A DNA stretch of 64,000 nucleotides from Choristoneura fumiferana (Eukaryota > Arthropoda > Insecta > Lepidoptera > Tortricidae): the NCBI RefSeq assembly GCF_025370935.1, contig NC_133472.1:2566580-2630579 (forward strand). Reading direction: 5' to 3'. Below, in pieces: positions 11,691-23,006 of the stretch. The notes below the pieces were generated by a model. That model was not told the origin of the DNA. It searched no databases and worked only from the letters and a program-made list of their open reading frames with translations. Numbering within the stretch: the stretch's first letter is position 1; each line of letters begins with the position of its first letter. The position numbers were made by a program, and so were the translations under genes.

Positions 11691-11907
11691 AATCCTACTA
11701 ATATTAAAAATGCGAAAGTTTGTTAGTCTGTTTGTATGTTACTTCATCACCTCTAAACCGGTGAACTAATTTGGATGAAATTAGGTTTACAGATAGTTTT
11801 AGTCCCGGGGAAGGACATAGGATAGTTTTTATCCCGAAAAATTGCACAGTTCCCGCGGGATAGCGATAAATGAATTCTCCACGGACGGAGTCGCGGGCAA
11901 CGGCTAG
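11691..11907 (-). repeat. F3 dispersed repeat
   Basis: On the minus strand it starts ACTAGCCGTTGCCCGCGAC and ends AATATTAGTAGGATT. The body carries GGGATAAAAACTATCC and a stretch on the lines of 'cagattggttcaccggttta'. The same layout recurs at 37407, 41566, 46994, 47765, 49096, 58449 and 58669. It is very common in Lepidoptera; its class is unsettled and no coding capacity remains. Confidence 0.75.
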
Positions 11908-12655
11908 TGTTCTCTGAAGTATTGCTTAGTTACGTTAACATCTGGTTGACATTCTGTAACAGTAAAACTAAATTCCGAAACAAAATAACTCACACTTTGA
12001 AATGTAACCCGTATAATCGAGCAAATGCAGTAAACTGGTAACACCGTGTCACCGCAATTTGAACCTTAGCACGAACAGAATATAGTCTTGATTCCTTCTT
12101 CACTTTCAAAGTGTTACCAGTGACGGTACCGAAATTCCCCCCTTCTAAAATATTAATGACTCTATTTATGTTCTATTTGTTTATTTTTAACCAATTAGTT
12201 AAACGTTGTTTTAGTTTTCGTCAAGTCGCGCGTGCTGTCGTTTGTCTTAAACTAACTGTTCTAAAATTAACCGACGGCTTAAATTGGGGGGAGATGAAAA
12301 ACGGTGAACTCGGGGTTTTGGGGATTTGATACTAATGGGCCGATTACATGGAGCTTTATTACCCGATTGTGGTGGGGGCTAATGAATGTATTTCTATTTG
12401 TTTTTAATTTAGTGTATTTTTCGAAATTCACTATATGTTTCATTGCATTCGCCATTTTTATTTGCTGTCCAATGAGGCACATCATGCGCTGGATTAAGAC
12501 TATTTTATGCCCTAAGCAATCCACGTCTGTGCCCCCCCCCCCCTCAATCCAAGTAGCCGTAACCAGCGTTACCTTATGCTATCATTTTTTTTTGGTGATG
12601 TTTATAGTGCCTTCCAAGACGTGCTGCCCTGAGCTATTGCTTAATTTGCGTGTCT
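11908..12655. other. No gene recognised
   Basis: Overlapping short frames at 12279-12655 on both strands, with no family motif. A run of ten or more C at 12533-12543 is assembly-sensitive. Confidence 0.4.
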
Positions 12656-12660
12656 TTACA

Positions 12661-13118
12661 CTGAAAAAAAAAAACCGGCCAAGAGCGTGTTGGACACGCC
12701 CCAAATTGGGTTCCGTAGCCATTATGAAACAATTAAGTAATAGTTTTCTAAGGATTTCGTATTTTGTACGGAATATTCCAAGTTTAGGTATATTTTATAC
12801 CTTAGGCTGCTATTTACTCTTAAACTACTAATAATTCTCAAGCAAACTTAGCCTTTATAGTTTTCCTTTAATGTTTAATATACTTACTACTATTCTGAAT
12901 TTTTAAATTTTTTTCCACCCACCGGCTTAGATTTTAGAGAGGGGGGGTGGCGTTTTGTTTAAAGTAGAATATTTCGCAAACAAAGCACTGAATCGAAAAA
13001 TCTTCTTAGCAAATCCCTAATGGTTTTAAAAGACCTATCCAACGATACCCCACACTACAGGGTTGGATGAGAAAAAACAAATCACCCCCACTTTACGTCT
13101 ATGGGAGGTAACTTGAGT
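12661..13118 (+). repeat. F1 (CCGGCC) repeat, 3'-truncated
   Basis: Starts AAAAACCGGCCAAGAGCGTG and runs through GGGTTCCGTAGCCATTATG, TTCCACCCACCGGCTTAG, ATATTTCGCAAACAAAG and CACCCCCACTTTACGTCTAT, then breaks off before the final AAGGGTTCC part present at 34220. Confidence 0.85.
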
Positions 13119-13146
13119 GACTATAAAGCTCAAACTCAAACTCTAA

Positions 13147-13287
13147 GGGGCTGTTTCACCATCCATTGATTAGTGTTAACTGACGGTTAAATATGATGCC
13201 GTCTCCGTCTATTCGAACAAAACAAATAGGGACGGCATCACACCTAACCGCCAGTTAACACTAAACAATGGATGGTGAAACAGCCCC
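13147..13287. mobile_element. MITE M1, intact
   Basis: Near-perfect palindrome. Left arm GGGGCTGTTTCACCATCCAT, then TTAACTGACGGTTAAATATG and GATGCCGTCTCCGTC; the right arm is the complement, ending GGTGAAACAGCCCC. The flanks (left TAA, right TTA) fit a TA target with one ambiguous base, as for Tc1/mariner-type MITEs. Internal spacer ATTCGAACAAAACAAATAG. Non-coding. Confidence 0.9.
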
Positions 13288-13289
13288 TT

Positions 13290-13790
13290 AATCTCATAAT
13301 TAACACTTACAGTCAAGCTACACATGCTAATTATACAGCGTGTATTTTGATACTACCTCAAACTTAAAGGGTAGTTAGTGAAGGCCCTAATAATCACATT
13401 TTATTATGTTTTAGTAAAAAAAATGACTTATTATTTTCCTTATAAAATTAATTAGCACGCAATGTATGTAATGATACTACTTTGTTTTTATTCAAAACGT
13501 CGCACTTGTTGACGTGACAGCTGTCACAGAACTTCTCTCTCGTATCACATTATTGTACGCATTACATTGCTGCTCGAAAATATTTCAAAAATTAATTACG
13601 CTCTGGTAACAATTTGTTTTGATATCGGTTCACAACACTTAAATCTTCGTCTGGTTGCAGTTTGAGGTAGTACTAATACACGCTGTATAATCATGAGTGT
13701 AGAGTTAGAAATTAAGTAGAATTGCTGACTTAGCAAAACACACCAATATCTTTTAAAATAATGAAGATATTCAAAAATAAATTCAATCAA
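13290..13790. other. No gene recognised
   Basis: AT-rich. The phrase GATACTACCTCAAACT at about 13350 partly reverses GTTTGAGGTAGTACTAA at about 13661, which suggests an old inverted element of about 340 bp. Confidence 0.35.
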
Positions 13791-13793
13791 TTT

Positions 13794-14100
13794 CATCATC
13801 ATCCCAGCCTAGATATACGTCCCACTGCTGGGCACAGGCCTCCTCTCAGAACAAGAGGGCTTGGGCCATAGTTCCCACGCGGGCCCAGTGCGGATTGGGA
13901 ACTTCACACGCACCATTGAATTGCTTCGCAGGTTCGTGCAGGTTTCCTCACGATGTTTTCCTTCACCGCAAAGCTCGTGGTAAATTTCAAATGTAATTCC
14001 GCACATGAATTTCGAAAAACTCAGAGGTGCGAGCCGGGGTTTGAACCCACGACCCTCTGTTTGAGAGGCGATAGGTCAAACCACTACGCCACCACGGCTT
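13794..14100 (-). mobile_element. tRNA-derived SINE S2, full length
   Basis: On the minus strand: tRNA-like head AGCCGTGGTGGCGTAGTGG with A box, then B box in GTGGGTTCAAACCCCGGCTC, body CTCTGAGTTTTTCGAAATTC and GGAAAACATCGTGAGGAAAC, and 3' end CCCAGCAGTGGGACGTATAT followed by a GATGATGATG tail. The tail matches RTE LINEs, suggesting RTE-driven mobility. Other copies: 26064, 27255, 38284, 41070. Confidence 0.92.
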
Positions 14101-14300
14101 ACTTTCAATCAATTTACTTAAAATTAAAAATATTTTTCAAGTGTCTGAATTTTTCAGTTATTTAATTAACACCTTGTAGAGAACGCTGTAGTAAATGCTT
14201 GTCATAAATTTTATTATTCACGAAGATGCGGTACGAATGCTCGGCAAATATGGAAGCAAAACCATCGTTTTGCGTTTATACTCGTTAGAATGCTCACTTC

Positions 14301-14421
14301 AGGCTACTACGAAATTCGAAAATCCAAGTTCGTATTGTACCGTCCCTCTCACTCTCGTATTAAATAATATAAGCATAAGCGGGACGGCAAGATACGAAGT
14401 TGGAATATTGCACTTCATAGC
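14301..14421. mobile_element. MITE M2, diverged copy
   Basis: GGCTACTACGAAATTCGAAA on the left, GTACCGTCCCTCTCACTCTC in the middle; the right arm is decayed. The 88-codon frame across it is incidental. Confidence 0.75.
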
Positions 14422-15648
14422 GAGCGTAGCTTCCTGTTTACTTTTATTACCTGTAGAGTAACATTCGCTAGAATGCTCAACATTACAAGTGAATGCACAA
14501 GTTTTTCAGTACCTATAAAAAACATTATCAAAATTTGTACTATACAAATCTATAGAACAGTTTCGAAATCATTAATTACTACAATCATCATACCGCTTGT
14601 ATTTTTTATACAAAGACATTTGACTGAGGCTTAGCGGTTGAGATATCGGGATCTCTCTTTCTTTCTCTCATAAATCCCAATTCCGTGGAAACATCTTAAT
14701 AAAAAGTAACCAATGTGTAATTCCATTCCAAAAATTAGTAAAAAAATAACAACACTTTATATTTCGCAAAACGCACGATTACGAATGTCCAATGTCCCGC
14801 TTTCGACGAAAGAATCCCGATTGTTTCATTCAAAAAGTTTCAAAATCCCGACTTCCCAAAAAATAAATCTGGCAAAGCTGGTCCACGCACACCAGCACGC
14901 ACGCATAGATACCCTCACATTCACATACCTACTTTCGCGTTTATAAATTACATTATATTATTCGGTATTAGTAGTATGTTGTATTGATTATCAATCACAC
15001 TGCACACTTCAATATTTTATTGACTTTATTATGAAGCTGAGCGTTTCTAAGGCAGGTCGGTTTGAAACTCACAGCTTACGCTCCGCAATTCAACATTACA
15101 CGTTCCAATTTTAAACATCTGAAAGCAAATACTCATTTCATTCAGCCAGTTCGTCTCGATCAATGTTAGGTTTAAAAGAAATAAACCCTCACACTCTGTT
15201 AGCTCGATTTACGATGCCAAATAATTTGTAAACTTGGTTTCTGTTACTGTCATGGAGTTGCAAAAATCAAGGTGTAATGTATTTGTTGTGCGTAGATCGT
15301 AATATTTATTTTAAGAATGGATACGGGTCAAATATTGTGAGCGGTTGAGCGTAGTGAATAAACACGTGGTGAGTTTTAGAGGTTAATTCGAATGCTTGAA
15401 CGGCTTTGGCTGTAGAGCTGTGCGATCGGGCGCCACATTTTTTTTAAATTTTGCGTTGCTGAGGAAGTGCTTGCTTTTCAACCATGGCAGAGAATCCAAA
15501 TTATTAATTTTTATTCATGTTTATCACGTTTATAATATGAAAACTACACCGTACTATATTGATATAATTTCCGAAAACATTACGCCTTCAAGAATCTTCA
15601 TTGTTCGCCTATTATTGCCTGTAACTGTTACCGGCAATCAGCATTCTG
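14422..15648. other. No gene recognised
   Basis: 1.2 kb of AT-rich sequence without recognised repeats. Frames at 14713-14946 and 15396-15653 lack any motif. Confidence 0.4.
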
Positions 15649-15650
15649 TA

Positions 15651-15789
15651 TAGTCTGTCAAAAAAGAGAAGAAATTAAAAAGTGGCAACACTGTAGTATC
15701 ATCCCATCCCTTTCAAACCCTGTCAAACCAAAAAGGGAAGACACTACAGTGTTGCCACTTTTTAATTTCTTCTCTTTTTTGACAGACTA
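15651..15789. mobile_element. Perfect-hairpin MITE, 47-bp arms
   Basis: Left arm 15651-15697 begins TAGTCTGTCAAAAAAGAGAA; right arm 15743-15789 is its exact complement. Both flanks read TA (15649-15650, 15790-15791), a Tc1/mariner-type target duplication. The 45-bp loop has no frame. Confidence 0.93.
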
Positions 15790-15999
15790 TAATCATTTGC
15801 CTCAATTCTAGTTCCGCCATCTACAAAACTATCGACTAAAAGTTTACCTTAATCAATGAAATGTTACCGAGGAACCCGTTTACACAGAAACATGCGATTC
15901 TTGGCGGGAACTGTCTTTTCTAATATCCGATTTAGTGACTACAGTATTTCAATGCATTCACAAAAGCATACGGTTGCATGATCAATATTTTACAACTAG

Positions 16000-16115
16000 G
16001 CGCAAAGAGCTCTTTTCCACTTTTACTATACAAGCGCGTTCGGAAAAACCATAACAAAATTTAAAACAAGAATGCGCCGCAACTAACTTTGCAGACAGTC
16101 ATTTTTGACATAAAA
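16000..16115. repeat. L3 retroelement tail, diverged
   Basis: GAGCTCTTTTCCACTTTTAC, CGTTCGGAAAAACCAT and AAGAATGCGCCGCAACTAAC line up with the L3 copies at 20205, 29965 and 30435. Confidence 0.6.
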
Positions 16116-16549
16116 CAAAATACAAGTAAAATACATAATATACATTACCTGTATAGGCTTAGTGCCTTTGTCTATCTCTGAGAGTATGATTCTAAAAAAA
16201 AACCATGTCGATTGCTTCCTAATTATCGCATTAGCTGTAAGTTTACACGATAAATCTATATCAACGCATCTGGATCGTGTAGACTGCAGACAGACGTAAT
16301 AGTAGATTTATTATCAATCAAGAAGGAAGAAATAAGCTAAGACGAGGAAGCAGTCAATTACAGCTGTGGGTGCAATGGCTGATATGTTAAAACAATTATT
16401 TAAACTATTTTATTAGAAGAAACTAATGACTGGGAAAGCACAGATTAAACTAAATAACTGTTTATTTGGCAAATGCCACGTGACAGATCCAATGCTCGCT
16501 GCACGACTAAATACATGGTTGTACGTTGTTTTACAGACAACATTTTAAT

Positions 16550-17085
16550 AGACATTTTAAAGACATATTTTATCATATTATCGTTTCATAGAATAACCAA
16601 TACGCAGAACACTTACTTTGAAGAAATTTAAATCAGTGATTTTTGTTACAAATACATTTTTTTGTTTAGATTTTCATATCAAAGAATAACAAATCAAATA
16701 TTCATTATTCTCATATTATTTAGTTATTATAGAACTTATTACTAAGAAAAACATGCAATTCGTTTTCTGATGTGGTCGCAGTTCTAACCTAACCTAACCT
16801 ACTTTTCTAGTAGCGAGTCGTTTCTGACGAGGTCACTGTTCTAACCTAACCTAACCAAATTTTCTGGCAGCGCTTTCTAACCTATTCTAATCGAACAAAC
16901 AATATTTGTTAAAAAAGAATTCTACAATTTGATAAATAATAAAGTGAGATAATAAGATTCATTGAATAGTTTTTGTATTAAATATGTTTCATTCAAGTAA
17001 ATATACAAGGACCAAATATTATATGAAACATTTTCTGCGAAACGAATTTCTATGAAATTTCTGTCTGCGTAAGAAGGGAACACCC
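16550..17085. mobile_element. Fold-back-like element with telomere-like core
   Basis: The left half carries ATCGTTTCATAGAATAACC; the right half carries reversed relatives (ATTATATGAAACATTTTCTG, GAAACGAATTTCTATG). The centre has TAACCTAACCTAACCT at 16785-16800 and again at 16842-16856, each preceded by a CAGTTCTAACC-like phrase. Boundaries are approximate. Confidence 0.45.
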
Positions 17086-17331
17086 TAAATACATATTATT
17101 ATGTATTTAATGAATGCCATCGTATTTTGTCGGAAAAGTTCATATTAATCTTGTTTTCTCAACTAGAGTACTAAAGTTTACTGAAGTTAAGTGAGGAAGC
17201 AAGATAAATACGCACTTACATCAACATCTGTAAAGTAACGCCTGATTCTAAAATTATTTAGAAAATACCATGTTCACTTTTTTCCTTAGACGCTATTGTG
17301 GCATATTTTATCTTACGAGTACCTATATAAA

Positions 17332-17425
17332 GTCAAAGTCAAAGTCAAAATATCTTTATTCAATTTAGGCTACAACAAGCACTTATGAATATAATTATTT
17401 AACATATATTTTCTAGCAACATTAT
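17332..17425. repeat. Retroelement tail fragment with AGTCAA repeats
   Basis: AAAGTCAAAGTCAAAGTCAA is followed by AATATCTTTATTCAATTTAG, which reads as the reverse of an AATAAAGATATT poly-A signal and a short-repeat tail. Confidence 0.45.
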
Positions 17426-17478
17426 TCTCATAAGGTTATTATGGCATTAAACAACTGTTATGTGCGAAAAAGACTTAG

Positions 17479-17622
17479 GGTCAAGGACATTAATTCATGA
17501 GCCACGAAGGAACCTTTTCACAGAAAACGTCATAGTGACATCGCATTAATTAACAAGGAAAATTGTATTAAATTTTCCTTTGAAAAGGTTCCATGGCGGC
17601 TCATGTCATGAAGTCTTTGACC
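17479..17622. mobile_element. MITE M5, uninterrupted copy
   Basis: Arms GGTCAAGGACATTAATTCAT and (reverse) ATGTCATGAAGTCTTTGACC, with inner arms GAACCTTTTCACAG / CCTTTGAAAAGGTTCC. A second copy at 30373-30659 is split by an insertion. Confidence 0.85.
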
Positions 17623-17922
17623 GTACTCTGTACTATGCGTGACAAGGCTGGCAAGAAGCGACATAACATATCGCTGTTCTGATTATAAAATCATGACAGA
17701 ACAAATGGGGTCTGTTAAAATCCACATTTCTACAGAGAAACACCGATGATAAATCATTCCTACGCACTATTAGAGTACGCAATCATGCGCAGCAAAAAAC
17801 GTTTATTTGTGACAAAAAAATTACAATTTATTTTGTCTAGCTCGAAAACTTCGGTCTTCTAAAAGTTAGTGATGACGTAATTTTAGTGCTCCGTGCCTGA
17901 AGAGTGGCAAATGATACTCTAT

Positions 17923-18030
17923 TCATCATCATCCTATCAGCCGTAGGACGTCCACTGTTGGACATAGGCCTCCCCCACAGACCTCCAGTTGCTACGGTTG
18001 GCAGCGGCCTGCGTCCACCGTGAACGGCTG
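17923..18030 (-). mobile_element. RTE LINE 3' end (RT C-terminus)
   Basis: The minus strand encodes the last residues of an RTE-type reverse transcriptase, ending RSVGEAYVQQWTSYG then stop, followed by a GATGATGATGAA tail. Upstream protein is missing, as expected for 5' truncation. Confidence 0.85.
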
Positions 18031-18196
18031 GGTGTCGATAAGTCAGTGAGTCAGATCTTCTCATAAGCAAAGTTTTATGCTTCTAGCTTCAAAAATGGCG
18101 AACTTCCATTAAAAATTTCAAGGGCGTCGCTAGCCGATGGCCCAGGTGGGGGCAAGTTCATATGGAGAATTAGCAAAATGTGAATTGTAGGTAAAA

Positions 18197-18391
18197 TCCA
18201 CCATCTTGCTCGCTAATCCTGCCGTGAAGCAGCAGTTTTTGCACTGTTGCGTTTCGGCGTGGAGAGTAAGACAGCCGGTGAAATTACTGGCACTTGAGGT
18301 ATCCCATCGTAGGCCTCTAGGTTGGCAACGCATCTGCAATCACCCTGGTGTTGCAGGTGTCTATGGGCGGTGGTGATCTCTTACCATCATA
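18197..18391 (+). mobile_element. Metulj-like SINE S3, truncated
   Basis: Runs CCACCATCTTGCTCGCTAAT to GTGGTGATCTCTTACCATCA and lacks the final CCATCCAGTCGAATAAA end and the 5' GCAGGTGG end. Confidence 0.8.
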
Positions 18392-18399
18392 ACTTCCCT

Positions 18400-19085
18400 G
18401 CCCCCCTTGGCGACGCCCTTGAAAAATTTCTTCCTCCTTTACACCTCCTTAAGGATTAAATTTCGAAAAGTGCTTCCATATTCCTTGTTGACGGTCAGAC
18501 GTGACCATGTGGCCCGACTTACGTGGTCGGTTTTTTTTAATTGTCACAGACACTTACTAGTGTAAATCACAAATCAGCCTCCAGTTTAGTTCCGCCGATA
18601 GAGGCGCTAATAATTTATTAAAACTTTCACGAATAGAACCCAGATTTATAAATCTACCCGGGGTAGAGTTTCCATGACGTTCGTCCCGTTTATTTTTAAT
18701 CAATTAACTTTATTAGACGATTGAGTTCAAAACAAATGTTGGCTGCACTCAGTGCCTGATTTTGAGTTCTAACCGCCCTAAACTATAATTCCTCACTGCT
18801 CTAATGACCTCTCTTTTTCTCACTCAATCCACGTATCCTACTATCGCATTCTCATCAGAGTTAATCTCAGCTCAGCTTCGCACCAGCTACCCCGTTGGTC
18901 CTTGCGTCCTAGGCTCTAGGCTTACTAGCCTGTGGGTATCAGATCCTGCCTGCACTGCAATTTATTAAGTTACAGGAATACCCGCGGAGCAGCAGCTATG
19001 TTAGGTATTTGTTGGGTTAAATATTCCTATATAATATAAATAAAGAACCTATCGACCATTAAGAACGAGTAGATAGTACGAGTAG
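18400..19085. other. No gene recognised
   Basis: Mixed sequence. GACGTGACCATGTGGCCCG and the T-rich stretch near 18530 may be repeat remnants; no second copy was noticed. Confidence 0.35.
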
Positions 19086-19120
19086 ATAGATATAATGTAT
19101 TTCCTTCTTACAAAAATGCA

Positions 19121-19274
19121 TTTTAACCTTTTGAACGCCAAGGTCGGCCACAGACGACAAAAAATTTTTTTTCGGAAAATCGCTCCATTGGCGCCACGTA
19201 ATTCCGGAATGGCACGTATGGCACGATTTTCAGCTGTCGCGTTTTGCCGACCGTGGCGATCAAAGGGTATCAAG
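19121..19274. mobile_element. MITE with imperfect long arms
   Basis: Left AACCTTTTGAACGCCAAGGT and CGGCCACAGACGACAAAA pair imperfectly with right GTCGCGTTTTGCCGACCGTG and GCGATCAAAGGGTATCAAG. The centre has GGCACGTATGGCACG. Confidence 0.55.
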
Positions 19275-20165
19275 TCAGGCAGATATATCAAGTTACATGT
19301 TGATCGGCAAATGTATAAAAATAAAATAATGTAGGTATCATAGTACCTAATCCAAATACACAACAGTGCAGAGCTTCTATCGCAGGTCAGCTTTAGAGTT
19401 CCTTCACGTTTCAGTTCTCGGTCCGCCGCCTTGTTCGCAGTCCCGTTCTCTTCCAGCAACGCTGGTCATCGCACACCTTTGCGACGCTTGTGTAACTCTA
19501 ATAATAAATTACCTCTGTCAGTAGATATATTTGATATGACGAGAGATAAGTTCAATGTATCACAGTGTATAGTGTAAGTCTACATAATCACTTATACGAT
19601 ATTTCTTAGTGGGGGCTCGTTAGGGAGTAAGTGAATTTAAAATGTATCTATTTTATAAGTGCATATTGTATACACTTGCTTCTGTTTACTCTCCTTAAAA
19701 TAAATAAATAAATAAATAAATAAATGGTAAAAATAAATTAACAGTGTCAAATGAAAGTTTAATTCAAAATAATAATGACATAAATGAATAACAGAAACGT
19801 GGAAATAAAATAAATATTATTTAACTTAAACTATCGCTAGATGCCGTTAGTATCGAGAGTTCCGTTTGAAGTTACAATCTTGCTGCGATTGGCTAATTCA
19901 GCTATTTAAACGTGATTAACACAAACATCCATTGCCACTTAACGTATTCTTCGAGCTATATTGGACGTAGTATACGTTGATGTACATCTTTTGTAGTTGA
20001 ACATGAAAGCATTGATACTCGGGATTTAGAGTTGGCAGCGGATCTGACGGACGTCCATCATCAGAGTCGATTAGATTGCAGGGGTTTAACGAACTGCATA
20101 AATCGATTCTTTGCTTCTTCAAGAACCCTGTCTGTAAAGTTTTTTAGGGTTAGGTTAGGGGTATA
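19275..20165. other. No gene recognised
   Basis: Contains an (AAAT)n microsatellite at 19698-19724 and a TTAGG-like run (TTAGGGTTAGGTTAGGGG) at 20146-20163. No coding motif. Confidence 0.4.
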
Positions 20166-20204
20166 ATATAAATTACAAAACGTTTACTCTACAAGTACTT
20201 CGTT

Positions 20205-20320
20205 GAGGGCTCTTTTACAAGTAGGTATATTTTTTACACTACCAACGCTTTTGGAAAGACCATCATTGCCAAGAAGAATGCACCGCAAGAAGCTTGGCAG
20301 AAAGTCATTTTTAAAAGATT
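20205..20320. repeat. L3 retroelement tail
   Basis: GGCTCTTTTACAAG, CTACCAACGCTTTTGGAAAG, ACCATCATTGCCAAGAAGAA and GCTTGGCAGAAAGTCAT are shared with 30435-30570 and, reversed, with 29965-30118. Confidence 0.7.
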
Positions 20321-20441
20321 TTATTTAACTTGCCCTGTTCGTTTATTTGTGTTATATATTTGGGTCAAATCTTGGAAGCTAAAAGTAAAGTATAACGGCC
20401 ATGGGGTGATACGCTGTGATGTGTAAAGACCTTAATGAAGC

Positions 20442-21117
20442 GGCCACAACGCTGCTTAAAAAAACGGTGACGGTACGGAATCGCAGTGACGCATCGTGTA
20501 CACGTACGCACCGTTTTTATTGCATGCTTTCCACACCGCTGCTTAAAATACGCAAACGGTGCAGAATCGCAGTGAAATGTCAAATGTGCGTAAACGTCAG
20601 GACTTTACTGCATACTGTCCACCAAAAGGGGATTCGATTTGTAGCATTCGAACATGGCGGATGTAGACAATATCTAATTTTGCTATTTCTGTTTCTTTGG
20701 CTAGTTGAAGTATAATTTTGATAGTGTTTTATGCGGCGATTAACCTTAACAGTGAACAGTGATCACAAAATTCTATTGCTTTCGTGTCTGACATTTTTTA
20801 ATGCGCAAGTGGTCTCCACGTGGTTCCTGGAATTTTACTATCAAGTTCCAAAAAACTACAATCACCGTACAACGTCCCTCTCAAAGAGAGTACTTTGACA
20901 CTGGCGAAATTGTCCTATTAATTAGGACTGAAAAGCCATATTTTAAAAGAGAAGAAGAAGTCCACCAAAAGTCGTGACGTTTACGGCACGTCACTGCGAT
21001 TCCGCACCGTCTGCGTATTTTGAGCAGTGGTGTGGAGGGCATGCGATAAAAACGGTGCGAATACGATGCGTCACTGCGATTCCTTACCATCACCGTTTTT
21101 TTAAGCAGTGGTGTGAC
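20442..21117. mobile_element. Fold-back element, about 150-bp arms
   Basis: Left arm (20442-20605) carries GCTGCTTAAAAAAACGGTGA, GGAATCGCAGTGACGCATCG, CACCGTTTTTATTGCATGC and ACACCGCTGCTTAAAATACG. The right arm (about 20968-21117) carries the complements in reverse order with point differences. GTCCACCAAAAG occurs in the same direction at both inner ends. The interior of about 360 bp has no frame with a recognisable domain, so it is non-autonomous. Confidence 0.8.
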
Positions 21118-21235
21118 CGAATATAATATTTACGTAGCTGAAATAGCTGGACGTCTAGAATAACACGTAGGAAAAGAAAAAGAAAAAAATAAAAACATTT
21201 ATTCATGACAAACATAAAGAACAATGGATAAAAAA

Positions 21236-21825
21236 AAGAAATATACAATACAATATAATACAATACAAAGACTCTTTATTGTACACCAGACATAGTAAGC
21301 GATACAGGAAACAGATACAAAGAGAAAAAAAAATACAAGGTGAGCAATAGGCGGCCTTATCGCTTAAGAGCGATCTCTTCCAGGTAACCTTTTTTACAGA
21401 AAGAAGGAAGGACTAGTTTACAACAGGTGGTGCATCAAAAGTAGATCAGAAACTTTAAACGTAACAGCAATACATCTACGAATACATACATAATTATATC
21501 GTACATATAATATACGTCCAAAATAAATATAGGTAGTGAGATAAACAGCAACAAATAAATAAATAAATTATAATAAGGCTAATAATTACAAGATGACAGA
21601 TAGTGCTCCTTAAGCATAGATTTAAATAGTGACAAAGACTTTGCGCGTCGTAAGTCAATCGGTAAGGAGTTCCACAACCGAATAGCCTGGACAGTATAAG
21701 AATATACATAGAATTTGGAGTTAGATAGAGGCACGGAAAGGAGAAAGTTCTGAGAGCATCGAATAGAAGTTACGTGGCTAAATCGCTCTTTGAGGTAGCG
21801 ATATAGTTTTATGTATGTCACGAAA
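21236..21825 (-). mobile_element. Non-LTR LINE 3' portion (RT C-terminus plus tail L2)
   Basis: A minus-strand frame (21821-21579, 80 codons) ends with AIRLWNSLPIDLRRAKSLS and LFKSMLKEHYL, the usual C-terminal tail of jockey/CR1-type reverse transcriptases. Downstream on the same strand lies a 3' UTR with GATCGCTCTTAAGCGATAAG and a terminal AATAAAGAGTC. The same UTR recurs at 36950-37400. The catalytic domain is absent: a 5'-truncated, dead copy. That the frame and UTR belong to one element is inferred from their arrangement. Confidence 0.75.
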
Positions 21826-21829
21826 TGGT

Positions 21830-22425
21830 ATCAAATCAGCAATCTGCCGGTCTTGAGGCTACTTTTTGTTCCTATATTACCACGGGATTTATTAAAATCC
21901 CAAAATTTTAAGACTTACGGAGTTACAGGCGATCCTGCCGTGGCTTTTTATCGAAAAACGCTTTTGAAAAACAATCACCGCAAATATATACAGCAAGGAC
22001 ATAATATGCTGATAATGATAATATACATTCTTTTGGTTCCATAAGGAATTAAGTTAAATTTTTTTTAAAAGGTTTTTTTCAATAAAAAGTCTCGTCAAAT
22101 ACTTACCCTTTCTCTAATGCTATAATATTAATAATGTAGGTAGGTACCTATACAAAAAACACTTCGTCTCCAGCGACTGTCTCTTTTTATCAACGCAAGT
22201 GCGAAAAGGATAACTAGAAACGTGACATTACGAAAGTACACTAACGAAATCATCGCAATGTTTCTACATAATAAAATAATATATTTTAATAATAGTTGAG
22301 ATGTTTTCAATAGTTAATAATACGTTGCAGCGGCTCTCAAACTGCGGGTAAATACCAAATCTTAATATTAGTTCATAACATTTATAACTCTTAATTTACC
22401 TTGTCTTCAACCTCTTGCCTTCAGT
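21830..22425. other. No gene recognised
   Basis: AT-rich; short frames without motifs. Confidence 0.4.
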
Positions 22426-22439
22426 GAAAAAAAAAACAA

Positions 22440-22575
22440 TCTAAATTGAAAATACAAACTGAAATACAGATGCACAGAAAAACCAGAAAACTAAGACCAG
22501 CGCTGGGAATCGAACCCAGGTCTTCGGTATTCCGTACAGCGTGCTATACCGCTACACCACTGTTGGTCAACGGCA
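22440..22575 (-). mobile_element. tRNA-derived SINE S5
   Basis: The minus strand reads GGTGTAGCGGTATAGCACG (A box region) and CCTGGGTTCGATTCCCAGCG (B box). The ends can pair like an acceptor stem (GACCAAC with GCTGGTC, one mismatch), but the anticodon arm does not form a proper 5-bp stem. A body and an A-rich tail (reading GTTTTTTTTTT reversed) follow, so this is a SINE and not a tRNA gene. Confidence 0.7.
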
Positions 22576-22911
22576 CAGACACGAATTTCCCCTATGCACC
22601 ACATATCTCAGCTTGTTTGTTTCTTATTTAGCCACTTAAGGAGTGTTAGGTAGAATTGCGACCAACAACACACGAGCCGAGCGAGCGAAGCGAGCGTGCT
22701 GCGGCAGCGGCCGGCGAAGTGCCAGAACCGAACTGCTAGCATCGCGACATTGTTTGTTTAGACTCCAATATAAAATAAATACAAATGATGGTCAAAAATA
22801 CGTTTATTACTTGCGTTATATGTTTAAAACTTGTGAGGGTACATAAGAAAATCATAAAGAATGCGCGGTCAGCACGGCGTGTAAAAATGCCAATAACGCC
22901 ATAGTGTAATC

Positions 22912-23006
22912 CACACATATCCGTCCAGCCGTTTCAGCGTGAAGGAGTAACAAACATACTCACTCACTCACTCACAAACTTTCACATTTATAATATTAGT
23001 AGGGTT
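22912..23006 (+). repeat. F3 repeat, 3' piece
   Basis: TCCGTCCAGCCGTTTCAGCG, an ACTC microsatellite and ACATTTATAATATTAGTAGG form the usual F3 right end. Confidence 0.7.

Noticed and set aside
12304..12831. 175-codon frame
   Set aside because: Its last third is the F1 repeat and the first part has no motif; the frame also crosses a C homopolymer.
16785..16856. Interstitial telomere or chromosome-fusion scar
   Set aside because: Only three units each, repeated inside similar elements elsewhere; better explained as part of a dispersed element.
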